In this document: piece after piece, positions 1-13,597 of the stretch
Layout: each line of letters begins with the position of its first letter
Numbering within the stretch: position 1 is the first letter of the stretch
Source: Tipula vernalis
Taxonomy: Eukaryota > Arthropoda > Insecta > Diptera > Tipulidae
Assembly: GCA_958295665.1 (NCBI GenBank)
Contig: OY282560.1
Span: forward strand, 90,310,311 to 90,374,310
Length of the DNA: 64,000 nt
Reading direction: 5' to 3'
Notes under the pieces: generated by a model
What the model saw: only the letters and a program-made list of their open reading frames with translations
What the model was told of the DNA's origin: nothing
Databases searched by the model: none
Translations under genes and position numbers: made by a program

Positions 1-184
1 ACTAAAATGTTGCAAATCTTTCAAAATAGACGAATGAAATTTTCATTTATTGTGGAATAAAATTTGCTTCTCTACGCAACATCTTAGTGGAATAATTATT
101 TTTTATCGAGTGAGTTTAAAGCTAATGCGTTTCGATCAAAAGCTACCAGGTTCGAATCCCACCTTTACGAGAATTTAAATGAAC
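1..184. other. AT-rich non-coding edge of window
   Basis: No ORF or conserved motif is visible. A stretch at about 149-159 resembles the internal B box of tRNA genes (GGTTCGAATCC), but no matching acceptor stem or clear A box is present, so it is at most a decayed tRNA-like or SINE fragment. Confidence 0.5.
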
Positions 185-454
185 ACATGTTGAAATGATA
201 TCGTCGTGTCCAAATAAGAGTATTACATCTGCAAACCATTAATTTTTTGAAGGGGCGTCTCAAGTTTTTAATGTTAAATTTAGCTTAATTTTTTTTAAAT
301 AAAATTCTTGCCACACTTTCTGGAAAGAACTTTATCTAAAAAAAAAATTAAGCCGAAATTAGCATTAACAACTTTAAAGCCTCTTCAAAAAAACTAGCGA
401 TTTGTAGATGTAATACTCTTATTTGGACACGAGGATATGATCCTTATAACATGT
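185..454. repeat. Inverted-repeat (MITE-like) element, about 270 bp
   Basis: The two halves are diverged reverse complements. The left arm starts ACATGTTGAAATGATATC and the right arm ends with the complement of an ACATGT start. The best-conserved core is GTCCAAATAAGAGTATTAC, at about 209-227 and inverted at about 408-428. Matching continues through a T-rich segment toward the centre. There is no ORF, which fits a non-autonomous DNA transposon. No clear target duplication was identified. Confidence 0.7.
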
Positions 455-1682
455 ATCAAACAAAAAGAAATGAGCAAAATTATTTGAAAAAATGTTTTCC
501 TATTTTTAATAAGGAATTTTTATATCGACATTTTCTACTCGTTCCTATTATCTAGTATTCTAGTATGTACCTATCTGGATCTGCCGAAAAACGTTCAATG
601 TTAATCAGTTTTTATTTTCCGCATTTCAGCTATGATCCAACAAGTTTAAGTTAAAATTATTTAAAGCTCGGTTCCACGACAATATTTAAAAATTAGCAAG
701 AGGATAACTGAGATTTACACTTCTAAACAGAAATTCAATTCGATATTTTTACGTACATAATAATGAATGTAAATATGTTTGCAGATTTCATGGAATTATT
801 AATATTTTGTATATCGATAAAAAATATGATATTTAACACCTAACTATCGATGAGTTAACTTTAGCTAACTAATTGTTAGTTAAATATGTTGTGTAATTGG
901 ACACTAAAATTATTTGTTCTACTTGAATTTTCTATAGTAAATACATAATACAGCAACATAAATTTTTATTGAAACGATTAAATTGACAGTTTTTTTCCAA
1001 TTTGTTTTCGTTATTTAATATTTTATTATCAGGATATTACATTATGATTTATTGTTATTTGTCTGGACAATTATATTTCAATAATATTTAGATAAATAAC
1101 AAAGGTGTGTTTAAGTATAACAATGTTGATGGCATGAAATACATCGATACATCAAGCAACAATTTAAATTGATGTACACATTAGTTTGTCACTTTTATAG
1201 GTGGATTTTTTAGTCGCAATTGGCCAAAAATAGAAATGCCTTAATGTAAATGTACATAATCAACGTCACACTATAGTGTAAATTAATTGTGTGAAGGTTA
1301 ACGCATTCTGCTTGTTTTAAATGATTAAAAACGTGAATGCGGAAGAAGTTTTTACTTTACAAACATTTTTTAAGTGATATTTCCTCAGAAAATGGAATTT
1401 TGAATTAATCTCTGATACAGTTCTAATTTCAAATACTCACGTATAACAAAAAATAAATTATTAACGTTGGAGTGATTGCAGGTTTCTTGCAATATTTATT
1501 GTACGTATCATACGATGTAAATTTAAATGCCCTTCTTTATACTGTCAATTAATAAATTTTAGCAATTAGGAATTTTGAGAATTTCGACGTGTTTATAGGA
1601 ATATTATTATTTCGCGACGTAACCTTTTCTAACTTTAATTATTCTCTGTATTCACTTTTGACGCATAAAAGCCAGTTAACTA
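455..1682. other. AT-rich non-coding stretch
   Basis: Very AT-rich DNA with no ORF of note, no recognisable coding motif and no strong repeat seen by eye. Confidence 0.5.
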
Positions 1683-1953
1683 TTGACGATTGGAAACAGA
1701 GAGAAAGCACTACCTATCGGAATAAAATAAAGCTGTAATACCATACAAAAATTAGCATCAGCGTTCGCAGAACGACTGAATGACGATTGGAACCGTGATT
1801 TTAGACAAAATATTTGTTGGCATTACAACTTCAAAAAATTTCCACTATACCATATTTCAGTCGTTCTGCGAGCGCTGATGCTAATTTTTGTATGGTATTA
1901 CAGCTTTATTTTATTCCGATAGGTAGTGCTTTCTCTCTATTTCCAATCGTCAA
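1683..1953. repeat. Near-perfect 98-bp inverted repeat (long hairpin)
   Basis: The arms at 1683-1780 and 1856-1953 are reverse complements, with only two mismatches seen over 98 bp, separated by a 75-bp loop. The left arm starts TTGACGATTGGAAACAG and ends AACGACTGAA; the right arm starts TTCAGTCGTTCTGCGAG and ends CCAATCGTCAA. The high arm identity compared with other repeats here suggests a young insertion, gene conversion between arms, or selection on the hairpin. It could be a MITE or a source of hairpin-derived small RNAs. There is no protein signal in it. Confidence 0.85.
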
Positions 1954-2194
1954 TAACCCACGCTTCAAGGGGCAACATGAGTTCTGTAACCCACTAAAAA
2001 AAAAAATCGAAACAAATAAAATTGCATGAAAACCTTGCGAAAAAAATTTCTGCATAAGAAGTACTTAGGCCAGAGTACAAGTGGGCCAGAGTAATATGTA
2101 CTTTTGAAGATGCCTGTATCGCATTCTATCGTTCGACAAATATACTTTCGAGCTTATTGCATTTAAAAATGAAACAATTGCTTTCTACGTGTTA

Positions 2195-2597
2195 AGGCAT
2201 TGCCACATAGAAAACGAACGAACGATTTTTTAAAACGAAATTTCCAATTTTTTACAAATTTTGTATTTCTACTATGAAAAAATTATTTACAAATTATACA
2301 AATTTATGAAAGCCATAATTGTAATAAAAAAAAAAAAATTAAATTACAAGATTTTCATTAAAGCAACTTCATTTTCATCTTTAGTCGGACGACGAGTCGA
2401 ATTTCGTCCGACAAAAGATTAAAATGCGTTTTCTTTAATGAAAATTTTGGAATTTTAACAATTTTTTTTGTTGTTATAGCTTTCATAAATTTGAAACATT
2501 TTTTAATAATTTTGGCATTGTACAAATAACAGCTTTGTCAAAAAATAGAATTGTCGGTTTAAAAAATCGTTCGTTCGTTTTCTATGTGGCAATGCCT
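2195..2597. mobile_element. Tourist-like MITE, copy 1 (PIF/Harbinger type)
   Basis: This 403-bp element has long terminal inverted repeats starting AGGCATTGCCACATAGAAAA and ending with the complement. It is bounded by a direct TTA duplication (2192-2194 and 2598-2600). A second copy at 35157-35536 is bounded by TAA. A three-base TWA target duplication is the hallmark of PIF/Harbinger elements, and the lack of coding capacity makes it a Tourist-like MITE. A short internal palindrome (GTCGGACGACGAGTCGAATT region) lies near 2384-2411 and is missing from the other copy. Confidence 0.85.
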
Positions 2598-5500
2598 TTA
2601 GTATACTATCGAATTTTTCCCTGACCTACTAAATCATTTCGCTCGAGTAAGAAGGCATCCACCATTCAGGCATGCATTTTCAGACATTATGGGTTATTAG
2701 GGTTGCTTACCCGGAAAATACATCGATAAACAATATTCAATAACAATTTCAGAACAGTGCAATTTAAATTTTTTCCGGTTTTTCTGACGTTTCTATAAGT
2801 AACCTAGTAAAAATAGACTTAAAGTGATCGTGAAAAGGAAGTAATTCCTACAGACTTTAAATTTTGTAGACATAATGGAAATGGGGCAAAATGGTATTTT
2901 ACAAATAACTTCGTAACTATAATACATTCCAAAATACTTTTCGAATAAGAGCACCTAGTAAAATTATCTTTAATTTCTGATCTAATTTTAGTGCAAGATG
3001 ATAATTTTCATTTACAGTATACGCACATCTATACTATAGTTGCAACTTACTGGTGTACTTAGTGGAGACGCAACTAATTAAAAAGGGACATTCAGCATAT
3101 TAATGCTGAAATAGGGTCTCAAAATTTGTAATCTCAGATTTATATTTAAATACAGCCTTTAATCGATTATCCCGATTTCAAGGTAATCCGATATTTTCGA
3201 AATATTTCTAAATTTTGTAGTATTGGAAAATTGAGATTATTTATTCACTACTTTAGTGTTTTTCGAGATATACTTCGCGTTGAATTGAAGAGGTTTGAAT
3301 TGCTTAGATTCCAGATTATTCGAGATTATTAGGGTTGAGTTACCCTCATGATATTACATATATCAAGAACTGTTTTGTAATTGGATACATTTATTCGTGA
3401 CGCTATTTTTAGAGATTGTTTCCCGATTACTGAAGATTTCCGAGGTTTTCTTAATTATTTGAGATTATTCAAACTGATAGCGACGTTGAGCGTAGATTTG
3501 CATACTCCCTTTTATTTTAGCATTGAATTACCAGCCGCTACACTCAATTGAGATTTAAGACAATTCCGAAATAATTCATGAGTTTTGTTATTTTCGAAGT
3601 CTTTTTTTTTTTGTTTTATTTATGAGAGAAAGGTCTACAAATTCGATTCACTGTAAGTAATTCCGATGCTTCCGTGGTCGCACTGATTCGGTTCTCTAAT
3701 ATAAACATTAAATGCTTGCAGCAAAATATTTAGGCTCAACTTCGACATTTGTCAACCGTTGACTTTTGCATGTAGTTGCATTGAAATTTAATTCATTATC
3801 CACCGTTGGGCTTACTGCTTTCCTCGTTCTATATAATTCTATTGCTTTATTTCCAAATCTTAAGAGAAAACAGATCCATAGGGGGCTTACTTCCTTACTG
3901 AAATTCTTTCACAAAAGAATTTTTCTTCACTTCAGATCAGAACATTATGTCTCAGAGTTTATTACGCAAAAAAGTGGAACTAAACTATGCGATCCTAATT
4001 CGCGGAGCCGATTTCGTTAGAAATTGAAACAGTCTTAAAAAAATCGAAAAATTGTTAAGCTTATAATAGCTTTTATTACGCATTAGCAAGTTTTTAATTA
4101 ATTGGATTTTAGGTTATATCTATCGCTAGATAGGAAATGCAGTTTTTTCAAGCTCCCAACTTAAGAACCTTTAAATTGTATACTTTAAAAAAGAAAAAAG
4201 TTTGGATCAATATTATTAAGGCATTATTAATTGATTTTATTGACTGATATACATATTTAAATTTATTTTTAGTTAAAAGCTTTGTGTAATATTTAAAATA
4301 ATAGAACTGCTGATACATATTACAAACATCCACATAACATTAGATTAGATATATGAAGGGCAAGATCGAAATACAATGACAAATTGTGCTTATCACAAAA
4401 TGCACCAGCACAAAACGCCCGACTACAATGCGTTAAAATATAGATGACCATGATACTTACAAATTTTACGACCACCATTTTGAGGAAGGATGAACAAAGC
4501 TACAAGAAGTCGTTACTCAAATTGAAGGAATTTTGGTAAGACAATGCCCATTCTGCAACGCTAGGATTGTCAAAAAACGTGATAGCTCGACAAAATGTTG
4601 AAATTTTATCTTTAGGGCCATATTACGCCAACTTCAATATAAACGATCCGGCACGACAGCTTTAGTGAATGAAATAAATTTTAACTAGTTAAAATCTTTG
4701 TAAGGCGGCAGTCACCTAATACAATATTAAACTAAAATAAAACTGAAAACAATTATGCGCTACCCTTTGATCCGAACTTGTTTTAGTTGGTTTTTAACAA
4801 TTATCAAGTAAAAAGTATCCGATTTATTTACTTTCCGCAAGATGATGGTACAACGCGCCACACAGGCTAGAGAAAAAAAATACATCGCCGTTTGAGAAAT
4901 TTCTAGACTTATTACCTTACGAAACGGGGGTCAATTCGCATTCTGTGAAAAGTATTTTCAGTGAGAAATACACATTTCCGATTCATGTTCCATGAGAAGG
5001 GGGAAAAAATGACTCCAAAATCTTCTCATAGGAAAAAAACTTTCTCACCGAGTATTTTGGTCGTGAGAATATAAATTAATATGGAAATTCAGCTTTAAAG
5101 GATCTTAATTTGCAATTTTAATATTAAATGTGCAACCAAACTACATAAATCACATAACATAAATCACTTTAAAACTAATTTATAAGTACGTTTATTAATA
5201 ACATTTCAATTAATTTAAGAAATATCATTTTAATAATTTATTTTATATTTTGGTTTAATCCTCTTATCATTTACTTAGCTATTTTTGCACAATTTACCTA
5301 GCGCACCTAGCGGAAATATACATGAAACTTGATAAAATATGTTTTGCTGTGTAGCGTATTATGAAAACATTTTATTGAGCGTTCTTTTTCATTTGGACAA
5401 CGAGAATCGCATATTGGTGTTTTGCCGGAAAAGATACAAATGAAAAAGACGTGATGGAAACGAAATGGAAAGATTTTTTTCATTCGATTTTTCATAGAAC

Positions 5501-8500
5501 GAGATTTGACCTCCTATATGCGGAAGAAAATGTTTACACCACTGATCCATTGAAATTGGAATAAAAACCTAAGGATTTAAGAAAAAATTATGATTTTTTT
5601 TTAACAAGTTACAATTTAAAATGACATATTGGGGAACCCTGCATTTATAAGTCTAAAATAGACTCATAAATTTATTAATTTTTTTAAATTCATTTTTTTT
5701 CTTGTAGTATTTTTTAGCTGTCTCAAACTAAACCGAAAGAGACGTTAAAATCCCCCTCCCCCTCTATTTGGGAAGAAGAATTTACATTTTGGTGAGAAAC
5801 ATGTTTTTTATTGATTTTATATGAAAATAAAAACATTTGAAGAACAGAATATTCTAAAGAGAATTTTTTTTAAAGTGAGAAAAAGTAGGCTAAAAATATT
5901 CATTTGTTATGTAATAAAGTGGAAAACTACCAAGGATAGAATTTTAAATTGAGTCAATATATAAAAGATACTCTTATCTTTGAAAAAAGTACCATTTTTG
6001 AAGGGCACTGGTTAATACTTAATCAACAATTAATGATCGATTAAAGTAAAGAGTTTCGTGAATACGAGTATTAGTCTAAGCAAACATACTTAGTGTTATG
6101 TCTGTACTATAGTATAAGTGATTTTCTGAGGAGGTCTATTATATTATTGGTTTGGGTTGCCCGTATACCTTTGAGATAAACAAGAGCGCCAGGAAATTTC
6201 CACAGCCTGAGACCTGTATTTTTAGGTTTATTTGAAAAATTTCAAATAAGGTCTTTCAAACGTCGAAATCTCAAAAGTGAATGTCGGATTTGATGTTATA
6301 AGGAAAAACACTTTGTCCAAGTAATAATGTCAGATGCGCGTTTTTAAGAAAAGTCCCGACGGTAAATTGAGCAAATTTGTTTTTCTGAACATTTTCAGCC
6401 ATTTTGAAAGAATGTTTTGAAAACGAAAGTTTTGAATCGATTATAAATTCGCCAACAAAATATTCGAACTGGATATTAAGCCGAAATAGTAGAGCGCTGT
6501 ATTATTTTAAACTGCACTAATGCAGAAGCTAAAAGTAGTACAAAATTCCGAAAAACAAAAATGATAAATTGCCAAACAAAGACTCCAAAATCGTCCATAA
6601 AATTCAAAATGTCATGTGTTCATTTAAAATGTTCAACCATTAACCGTTAGCTTTTTCGCAAGTGGAATCGTACGGTGCTGTGGCACATGCCCCATGCACG
6701 TTATCCATAATTATTTTTTCTGGGCGTTATGTCTCATTTAAATACCCAAAAAGGAAAATACAGAAAATTTGGAAAAGTAAGGTTTATTTTAAAAAAATAT
6801 TTCTGGGCCAGAGACATTTTCATTGTAATTTTAAAATTAAACCTCCCATTTCCAGAAGGTTTGAAAATTAAATTTTTCCAGATCTGGTAAAAGGAAAATT
6901 TAATTTAAAATATTCTGGAAAAGGGAGATTTAATTTATAAATTAGAATGAAAATAAAAGTAAAGAAAAATAAAGATTTAGTTTTAAAATAATCTGGAAAA
7001 GGGAGATTTAATTTTTTAAAAGAGACATAATGGCCAGAAAAAATAAATAGGGTTAATGTCCATACGGACTACGTCACTTCGCCGATCCTTGTAAACGCCA
7101 ATGCTTTAGTGTTTTTCATCGGTTTGATTCCACAATTAAATTATTCCTTTTCCAGAATTATACACGACCGTGAAAATTAAAATCAGCAGCCGTCAAAGCA
7201 AATCCCATTGGTGATATTTCTTTTGTTTTTTTTAGGAAATAAGGCTCATGGACTTTATTTCTTTTATGATTTGGATATTAAGCCAACTAGCAATAAGAAG
7301 AAATAAGATCAGATCGGATGACTTAAATTTTCACGTTCGTCTTTACATTCTGGATTATTGGAGCCAAAAACGGAAATTTACAGAGCTTGGCGGATTTTTT
7401 AAAATTATATTAAACATAAAAATCACAAATCCGATTTTATAGTGAGATAGTTGAGTTTGAATTTAAGATCTGGTCAGTAATGTTAGGATTTATTTTAAAG
7501 TAATCCTTTTTACAGCCCATCTCATAATTATATCACCGTTTGAAGTGACGCATTTTAAAAATTTTTTTAAACAAATCGAAAAATTAATGAAAAATGTTAA
7601 AAATGTACTGTGTGTCAAAAAAAAAAAATAATATTTCTGTTTGGACATTGTTTCGAATAATTTAATAATTTCAGACGATATTTCACTCCAAGCAGGTTCA
7701 TCCTCTATTATCTAGTATTGACTAAAGAAACATCAAATAATTACAATAATGCGAAACTATTAATATTTAGAGGGAAAATTGGTGAAATTCCCACTTTGAA
7801 TTGAACTAATTAATAGAAAATTTGTGGTTTTTGGACCTACATTTGAATTACATTTGAATTTGTGATTTTGATCTACATCTGCTCTTCGCTTTAGCGAACT
7901 GTTCCATATTTTATTTTAAAGTTCAACTATTTTAATTTATTAGTTTCACAATAAAATCAGCAAAAAAATTAAAATCAACCGTCACATCATAAATTCACAA
8001 ACAAATAATTTAATAAAATGACGACCTATAAATTGGGAACTATTGTTAAATGTATTAAAATCCCAAAATAAATTTTAATTTACAATTCTTGATTACGTCT
8101 TGCACCAATAAGTAGGAAATTCACCAGATTAAATGCTACCGACATCATTTTTAATTTATAGATCCTCTAGTCACTAATCGATACTTATTTTTGGAATTCG
8201 AACTTCGAACACACCAAGACGTAACAATTATTACAATAAACAATCGTAAAATACGATTTCTTCTCAAATAAAAACTACACCAATTTTTGCTTGGTCATGA
8301 ATTTCAAATGAAATTCAACAGAGTATGGACTAAAATCAATAACCGTGAAATCTGGTAATCCCCAAAACTCCCCACTTCAACACAAAATAGACAAATTTTG
8401 ACATCGCTTTACTGATTCTCTCTGTAAATATAACAAATAAATAAAAAACCATAGTTTTTTTCCGCACTATCATAACAGCTATTTTGAACCCCACAGTTAT

Positions 8501-8929
8501 TGTTTGTAATTCTACTAGCTAAATGTATTTACATATTTTATTTATTGAGCGGCTGAGCATAACGATCCAAAATAATTCTCATAAATTTCGTATACATACA
8601 TATACTTAATGTAATTATATCTAACATACTTTATTATTTACATTTTTTTCTATTATATTCAATTAATTCTAACATTGAAAAAATTTAACAAATGTTTTTT
8701 TTTTTTGTAAATCTCATCATTTAATGAATTGTCGCTTAATTTGAAATGCGAAATGTTCACGTTACATGTTACGTTTGGTGTAATCATCACTTGAATTTAG
8801 TTAGTTGTTAAAATTATTCTGGATGTTTATTCTATTTTCACTTTTGTATTATTATCATTCTAAACTTATTTCTGTTCGCTAAATTGTTGAAAATAATTTA
8901 CAGAAAGAATCGATCAATAGAAATTTATG
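2598..8929. other. Gene-free AT-rich region
   Basis: No host gene or recognisable transposon protein was found across this 6.3-kb stretch. ORFs are short and look random. Around 6880-7015 a 22-bp motif (TCTGGAAAAGGGAGATTTAA) occurs three times with variation between A-rich spacers, which is a small local repeat. Several stretches (3100-3500) are rich in GAGATTATT-like motifs that recur near 47.0 and 47.65 kb, suggesting very old repeat sequence. Confidence 0.5.
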
Positions 8930-10510
8930 TCAATTTCATGTCAGCTTCATAGAAGTGTAACTGTGATAATCACATCACACGTCACAGCTTAATGCATTTT
9001 CAATCACAATTCGTGTCATAAGCACGCAAATTGAATACAGCAAATATTTAATCAAAACATAAAACTGATAATACTCGTATCATATGCTTTTAATTATTCA
9101 ATTAAAAACAAAAAACGATGGATCGTGATTCGTGAATCATCAATGAAATGTTCATCAATAAAATATTGATTGACAATTGGCATATGTTCTTTTAGGCACC
9201 CTTTCCAATCGTTAATTTAATCTCTTAAATGTTGCCGCATTTGCCAAATCGCGACATACAACTAGAAATATAATATTTTATCAAATAAGTAATTTATAAA
9301 TGTGTGAATAAAAAAAAAAAAAAGTAAAAGCTTTTACTTGAATTTTCCGCGATTTATTTTCTTGTATTTGCAGGTAATTCTTCTCTAACAAGTTACTAAC
9401 AGGATTTTCTTTTGAAAAAATTTAAGTAAAAGCATTTACTTTTTTTTATTCACTTCACCCAATATAAGGATTATATGCATAACTCCTTTGATCATTTTTG
9501 GTTATATAATATTAATCGCGAATCATGATCACAACAATTGAACACTATTTTCGTACATCCTTTTACCTGCATACATTTTAATAATTAAAAAACACTCATT
9601 AATATATCACCACCACTTTTCTCGATTAAATAAACATTAAACAGAGAATTCAGCACATTTAATAAATTAAAATTTAATACCAACATTTAATAATTGTTTA
9701 ACAAAAATGTGAACACAACAAACACAATAATAAACTTAATTAAATTGAAATAATATTCCGCTTCGCAAAAAAATAAAAACACGTTCGAACTGATTCAAAT
9801 CTATCGCACAACTAACATTCCAATAAACATATTTATTCATAAATATATTTATTGGAAATTTTACTATGTATTTTGGTTTTTGTTTATCTTTTGGTTTGTT
9901 CTAGTATGGATTTACTGAGCTGCAGGCAAATTAATCATTTTTGAGATTTTTGTTCGATATATGATTTGATGGATCAATCAAGTTCTAATGCTTCTCTCAT
10001 TGAACTTGATATTTGTCACTTTTATGTGAAACAAGGGGTTGGTTACCTTATTTAAAAAAGAAAAAATAATACCGAAATTGAAAATCCCGAGAAAAAAATC
10101 TAGAAAAAAAAATCCAGAAACAAAAAAATTCCGAAAAACAAAAATGCAGAAAACTAAAATCCAGAAACACAATTATCACAGTGCGGACTAATTAAAATTA
10201 AAATTTATAAAAGGTTTTTAAAATTTGAGTTTTTCGGTAAAAATCGTAATATTTATGATAATGGAAATTGCTTCATCAACCTTTCGGAAATTGCTTCATC
10301 AACTCGCTCATATCGCTTCTACTGATAGTTCTACCACAAATGTTTCAAATTATTTTGTGGTTGGCTCAATTCGTTGGGTTAGTATGGTATCGACGGAGGT
10401 ATTTTAGCGAATTATAGATTTAACGCTTCGTTAATGCTTCGTCAACTTTGCAGACACAGATCAAAGGAATTGTATGAGGTATCGCTTCTTTTGATAGATG
10501 TAACACAAAT
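8930..10510. repeat. Dispersed repeat family A, copy 1 (longest)
   Basis: A long stretch shared, with divergence, with 19720-21010 and in part with 23610-23910. Landmarks in order are CACGCAAATTGAATACAGC, TGCTTTTAATTATTCAATT, CGATGGATCGTGATTCGTG, a block around GTTCGAACTGATTCAAATC (9783-9801), and a 3' block containing TATCGCTTCTACTGATAG (10308-10325). There is no coding signal, and the ends and superfamily cannot be set by eye. It behaves like a non-coding part of an old transposon (LTR, UTR or Helitron relic). A 150-bp inverted-repeat element is nested in it. Confidence 0.6.
9304..9454. repeat. Short inverted-repeat element nested in repeat A
   Basis: The arms, about 38 bp each, read GTGAATAAAA, an A run, then GTAAAAGCTTTTACTTGAAT on the left, with the reverse complement on the right ending TTTATTCACTT. 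Family A copy 2 at 19.7-20.5 kb lacks this segment, so it was inserted into copy 1 after the copies separated. There is no ORF, so it is MITE-like. Confidence 0.65.
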
Positions 10511-12158
10511 GTCCCAAGTGACGACAAAAGTCTAAAAATGCCTATAAAATTGAATTTTTTTCATTTATTTCAAACAAAATATTTTTTCTGGATTGCCATT
10601 CTGATAATTTCTATCTGTGAAACAAGCTAGGTTTAATAGTAACTTGACTTTAGATTGCCAAATGTTTTGTAAAATAAGAACTAATAATATTCTTTAGAGA
10701 TAGAATTGTAGGCGGAATTGGTGAAGAGGAAAAAAGAAAATTTTTGAAAATATGTTAAGCTCAACCTTTGTGTCAACAAGACACATATCCATGTAGACAA
10801 TCAAATGTAGGCTTTCAGTAATGTGGAGATTTTATATTTTGGCAGAAGATTATCTTCCGTGATTATTTCATTTGTTTTCTTTTATAAACTGCAGTAGAAA
10901 ACTACTAAAACTACAGTTGTTTTTATTTATCGGCAAATAGAGTGACACATGTTGTTAAAATCTTCCAATTTATATAGTTTAGCCCTATAATAATACACAG
11001 CCGATTATGTCGTGTTGATTATATGGTGTAAGAAAGAAAATAAGGTCCTAAATGATACTAGAAACTGGCTCAAAAGTTTAGTTTTTTTTAGCTTGTTTTC
11101 AATTTTTAGGAAACCACTAGTAAGCCCGCACTTTTGACATTTAAAAAATCAAATACACCAACAGTAAATGAAGTGCTTATTAAATTACAATTTTATTAAA
11201 ATAATACATGTGAAAAGCACCTACGATACTGTCATAAGACTGTCGTATCAAACGCACAATAAATACCTCAGAAATAATAGAAGGGCACTCACATCATTAA
11301 AACAACATCGACACGAAAATTTTGTGTCGCCAAAAAAAGAAAAACACTGGGGCCATCTATTTTTTCCATCTATTAATATAGACTTTAGAATGGAAAATTT
11401 TATAAAATATTTAACATGCTGGGGCATTATCTCAAAATTATTGTTTGTACTTCCATTTGAGTACATAAAGTTTAACAACTGTTTTGTTGTACTTGTACGC
11501 ATGCGCTCAGACTAATAATTTGCGCGCTGAAAAAACCAACGACAGAACTGTTGGGAACTTTTCAAATGTGTAAGAATAAGTCCAGTTTTGTTTTCACTCT
11601 GTAAACAAATTGGGCTAAACTTTGCAGAATAAATTATGACTTGGCCTGAGAAATGGAGGAAAGTAAGAAATTTAGTGGTTTAATGATATGGAAGGTATAA
11701 ACAAAATCAAAATCACACAACAAAAACAAAATCGTTTGGTATGAAGCCAAACAAAAAAGGCGGGTCGATCAAGAGTAAAGGCTGGCATGACGCTGAATAA
11801 AGATTTGAAAGAGGTTCAAGCTTTCAAATAACTGAAGCAGGAAATAATATCGCAAAAAATGGAACTTGTAAAATATTTGGAATTAAACTTGGAAAGAAAA
11901 TATATTGTTATTCTCAAATTAATGAAAACTAGAATTGCCTTATCAAAACTAATTTCAACAGATTGCTTTAGAAGAAACTAAAACTGACTAAAAAAACTAT
12001 TACCTAACGTATGCCGATGTAAATCGGCCCAAAATGGCAGCACTGATTAAAACCGAGCAAGCGAGAAAAATTTAAACTTGGAAGTACCACAATGGTTGCT
12101 GGGCTTCACTTTCATTTTGATAAAAAGTTGAGTTCATTTGTTATTTTAATAATCCACA
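10511..12158. other. Gene-free region
   Basis: No recognisable coding region. The longest ORF (115 codons at 11168-11515, plus strand) has no motif, no conserved look, and an overlapping ORF of similar length on the other strand, so it is treated as chance. Confidence 0.5.
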
Positions 12159-12500
12159 ATGTCACTTAACAAGGACGTACGCCGAAAACTCATTTGTAAA
12201 TTTTACGAAGAAAATCGACCCGAAAAGTCGGTGAATTTATCGCTAAAAAGCATAAAAATATCAATATAATTTTTCGGCCCGACCTTGCCTCGTGCCATTA
12301 CGCAAAGGACACATTGGCTGTAACGAAAGTTAAAAATCCACCAAACACATCACATTTGAGGAAGGTAAGTATATGCCAATAATCATAGGCCCAAAACCAT
12401 CAAACATCTGAGCTGAAGAAAATACCAATATCTTCATAGGGGTCAGCCATGGAGAAACTGCCAAAAAGCTTAACGGTAAGGAGTAAATTTTTTTGCATCA
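12159..12500 (+). pseudogene. Internally deleted Tc1/mariner-like transposase fragment
   Basis: An ATG at 12159 opens a 36-codon reading frame beginning MSLNKDVRRKLICKFYEENR, like the N terminus of ITm-superfamily transposases. It stops, and after a frame change the sequence reads FRPDLASCHYAKDTLAV then KNPPN (about 12274-12350). This matches the (W)PDLA.SHYA...NPPN region that carries the second catalytic aspartate and following proline block in DD37D/DD39D-like families. The middle of the protein is missing, so this is a deletion derivative and inactive. The exact family is inferred from motifs only. Confidence 0.65.
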
Positions 12501-13597
12501 CACTATTGGTTCTCACATAAATTAGATTGCGAATAATCGCAAAGGGAAATTTGTATTTGATGCGACTGTGTTAGTGACATTTTTTATTTGTATTACCAAA
12601 TAAATTTGTCATTTTAGACATTTTTAAATGTCAATAAAAAATCATAATAAAAACAACAAATTATTCACATAGGAAAAATATTTCGACTTGCTTTGTTTAT
12701 CACAGTTTTGAAAATTTTCCTAAACAAAATAAGGGAAATTTTTTTTTATTTTTTGAATGCAAAATTCGTAATGAAGAAAGATGTAGGCATGACTACTTCT
12801 GATTGCGAATCGTATTGCAAATTTGTCTATGGTTGCTTAGATAAATGTTTATACCGATATGAGTTGTTTTTGAATGTACATATTTGCCGTCTTACTTTGG
12901 TCACTGGAATAGTTATTGGTATAAAAATAAAAATGCAAATTATGCTCAAAATAAAAACCGAAAATAATTTTCTTTTTACTTTTATCAATTGACATTAAAA
13001 ATTAAATAAAAAACAAAAAAAAATTTCAAAAATATTCCTAGAATAATTCTATACCAACAAAAACTAGTTTTGAAATTATTCATTCCGGAATGAAAATACA
13101 TGGCATTGTTGTTGTAAAATGCTCAAAGTAAGACGGCATTTATCACAGAAGAAAGATTAACCAGAATAGACATTGCGTGGATCAAATTTTTTTTTCATCT
13201 TACCTTCTTTTTTGGACATTGAAGTATAATTATTTTCGAATATTATGAATTTTTTGAATATTTAATACAAATTATGCTGTCAAAACAAAACTTGTCAAAT
13301 AATTTCACTAACTATACTGTTAAGGATTCTCAATTTTTATTATTTCAAATAAAAACTAGTAAACCAAAGAATACATAACCCAACTTTCTCTTACCTTCGG
13401 CAAATCAAGGTCAAAAAAATGAGTCCAAATTTTTCCATACAAAAACAGCGTTATGACTGTTCTGGTTAATCTTTCTTCTGTGATATTATACTATCCCTGT
13501 AAAAAAATTTAAAACAGATTGTGAATAATCGCAAAGCTACTTAGGTGAAAACCCTTAGTTAACATAAAATATTATGTAGTGTTTAATAATAGTATAT
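12501..13597. other. Gene-free region with a diverged inverted repeat
   Basis: ATCACAGAAGAAAGATTAACC (13142-13162) recurs inverted as GGTTAATCTTTCTTCTGTGA (about 13463-13482). This suggests an old MITE of about 350 bp at 13139-13487. A GAATAATCGCAAAG motif also occurs in direct orientation at about 12530-12545 and 13524-13537. The 99-codon ORF at 12693-12992 has no recognisable feature. Confidence 0.45.

Noticed and set aside
130..175. tRNA-like B box (GGTTCGAATCC) near the window start
   Set aside because: No cloverleaf could be drawn: the acceptor strands do not pair and no convincing A box lies at the right distance.
11168..11515. 115-codon plus-strand ORF
   Set aside because: No domain or conserved composition, an overlapping ORF on the opposite strand, and no splice or promoter context.
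12693..12992. 99-codon ORF with some Cys residues
   Set aside because: No recognisable family, AT-driven composition, and position between repeat relics.
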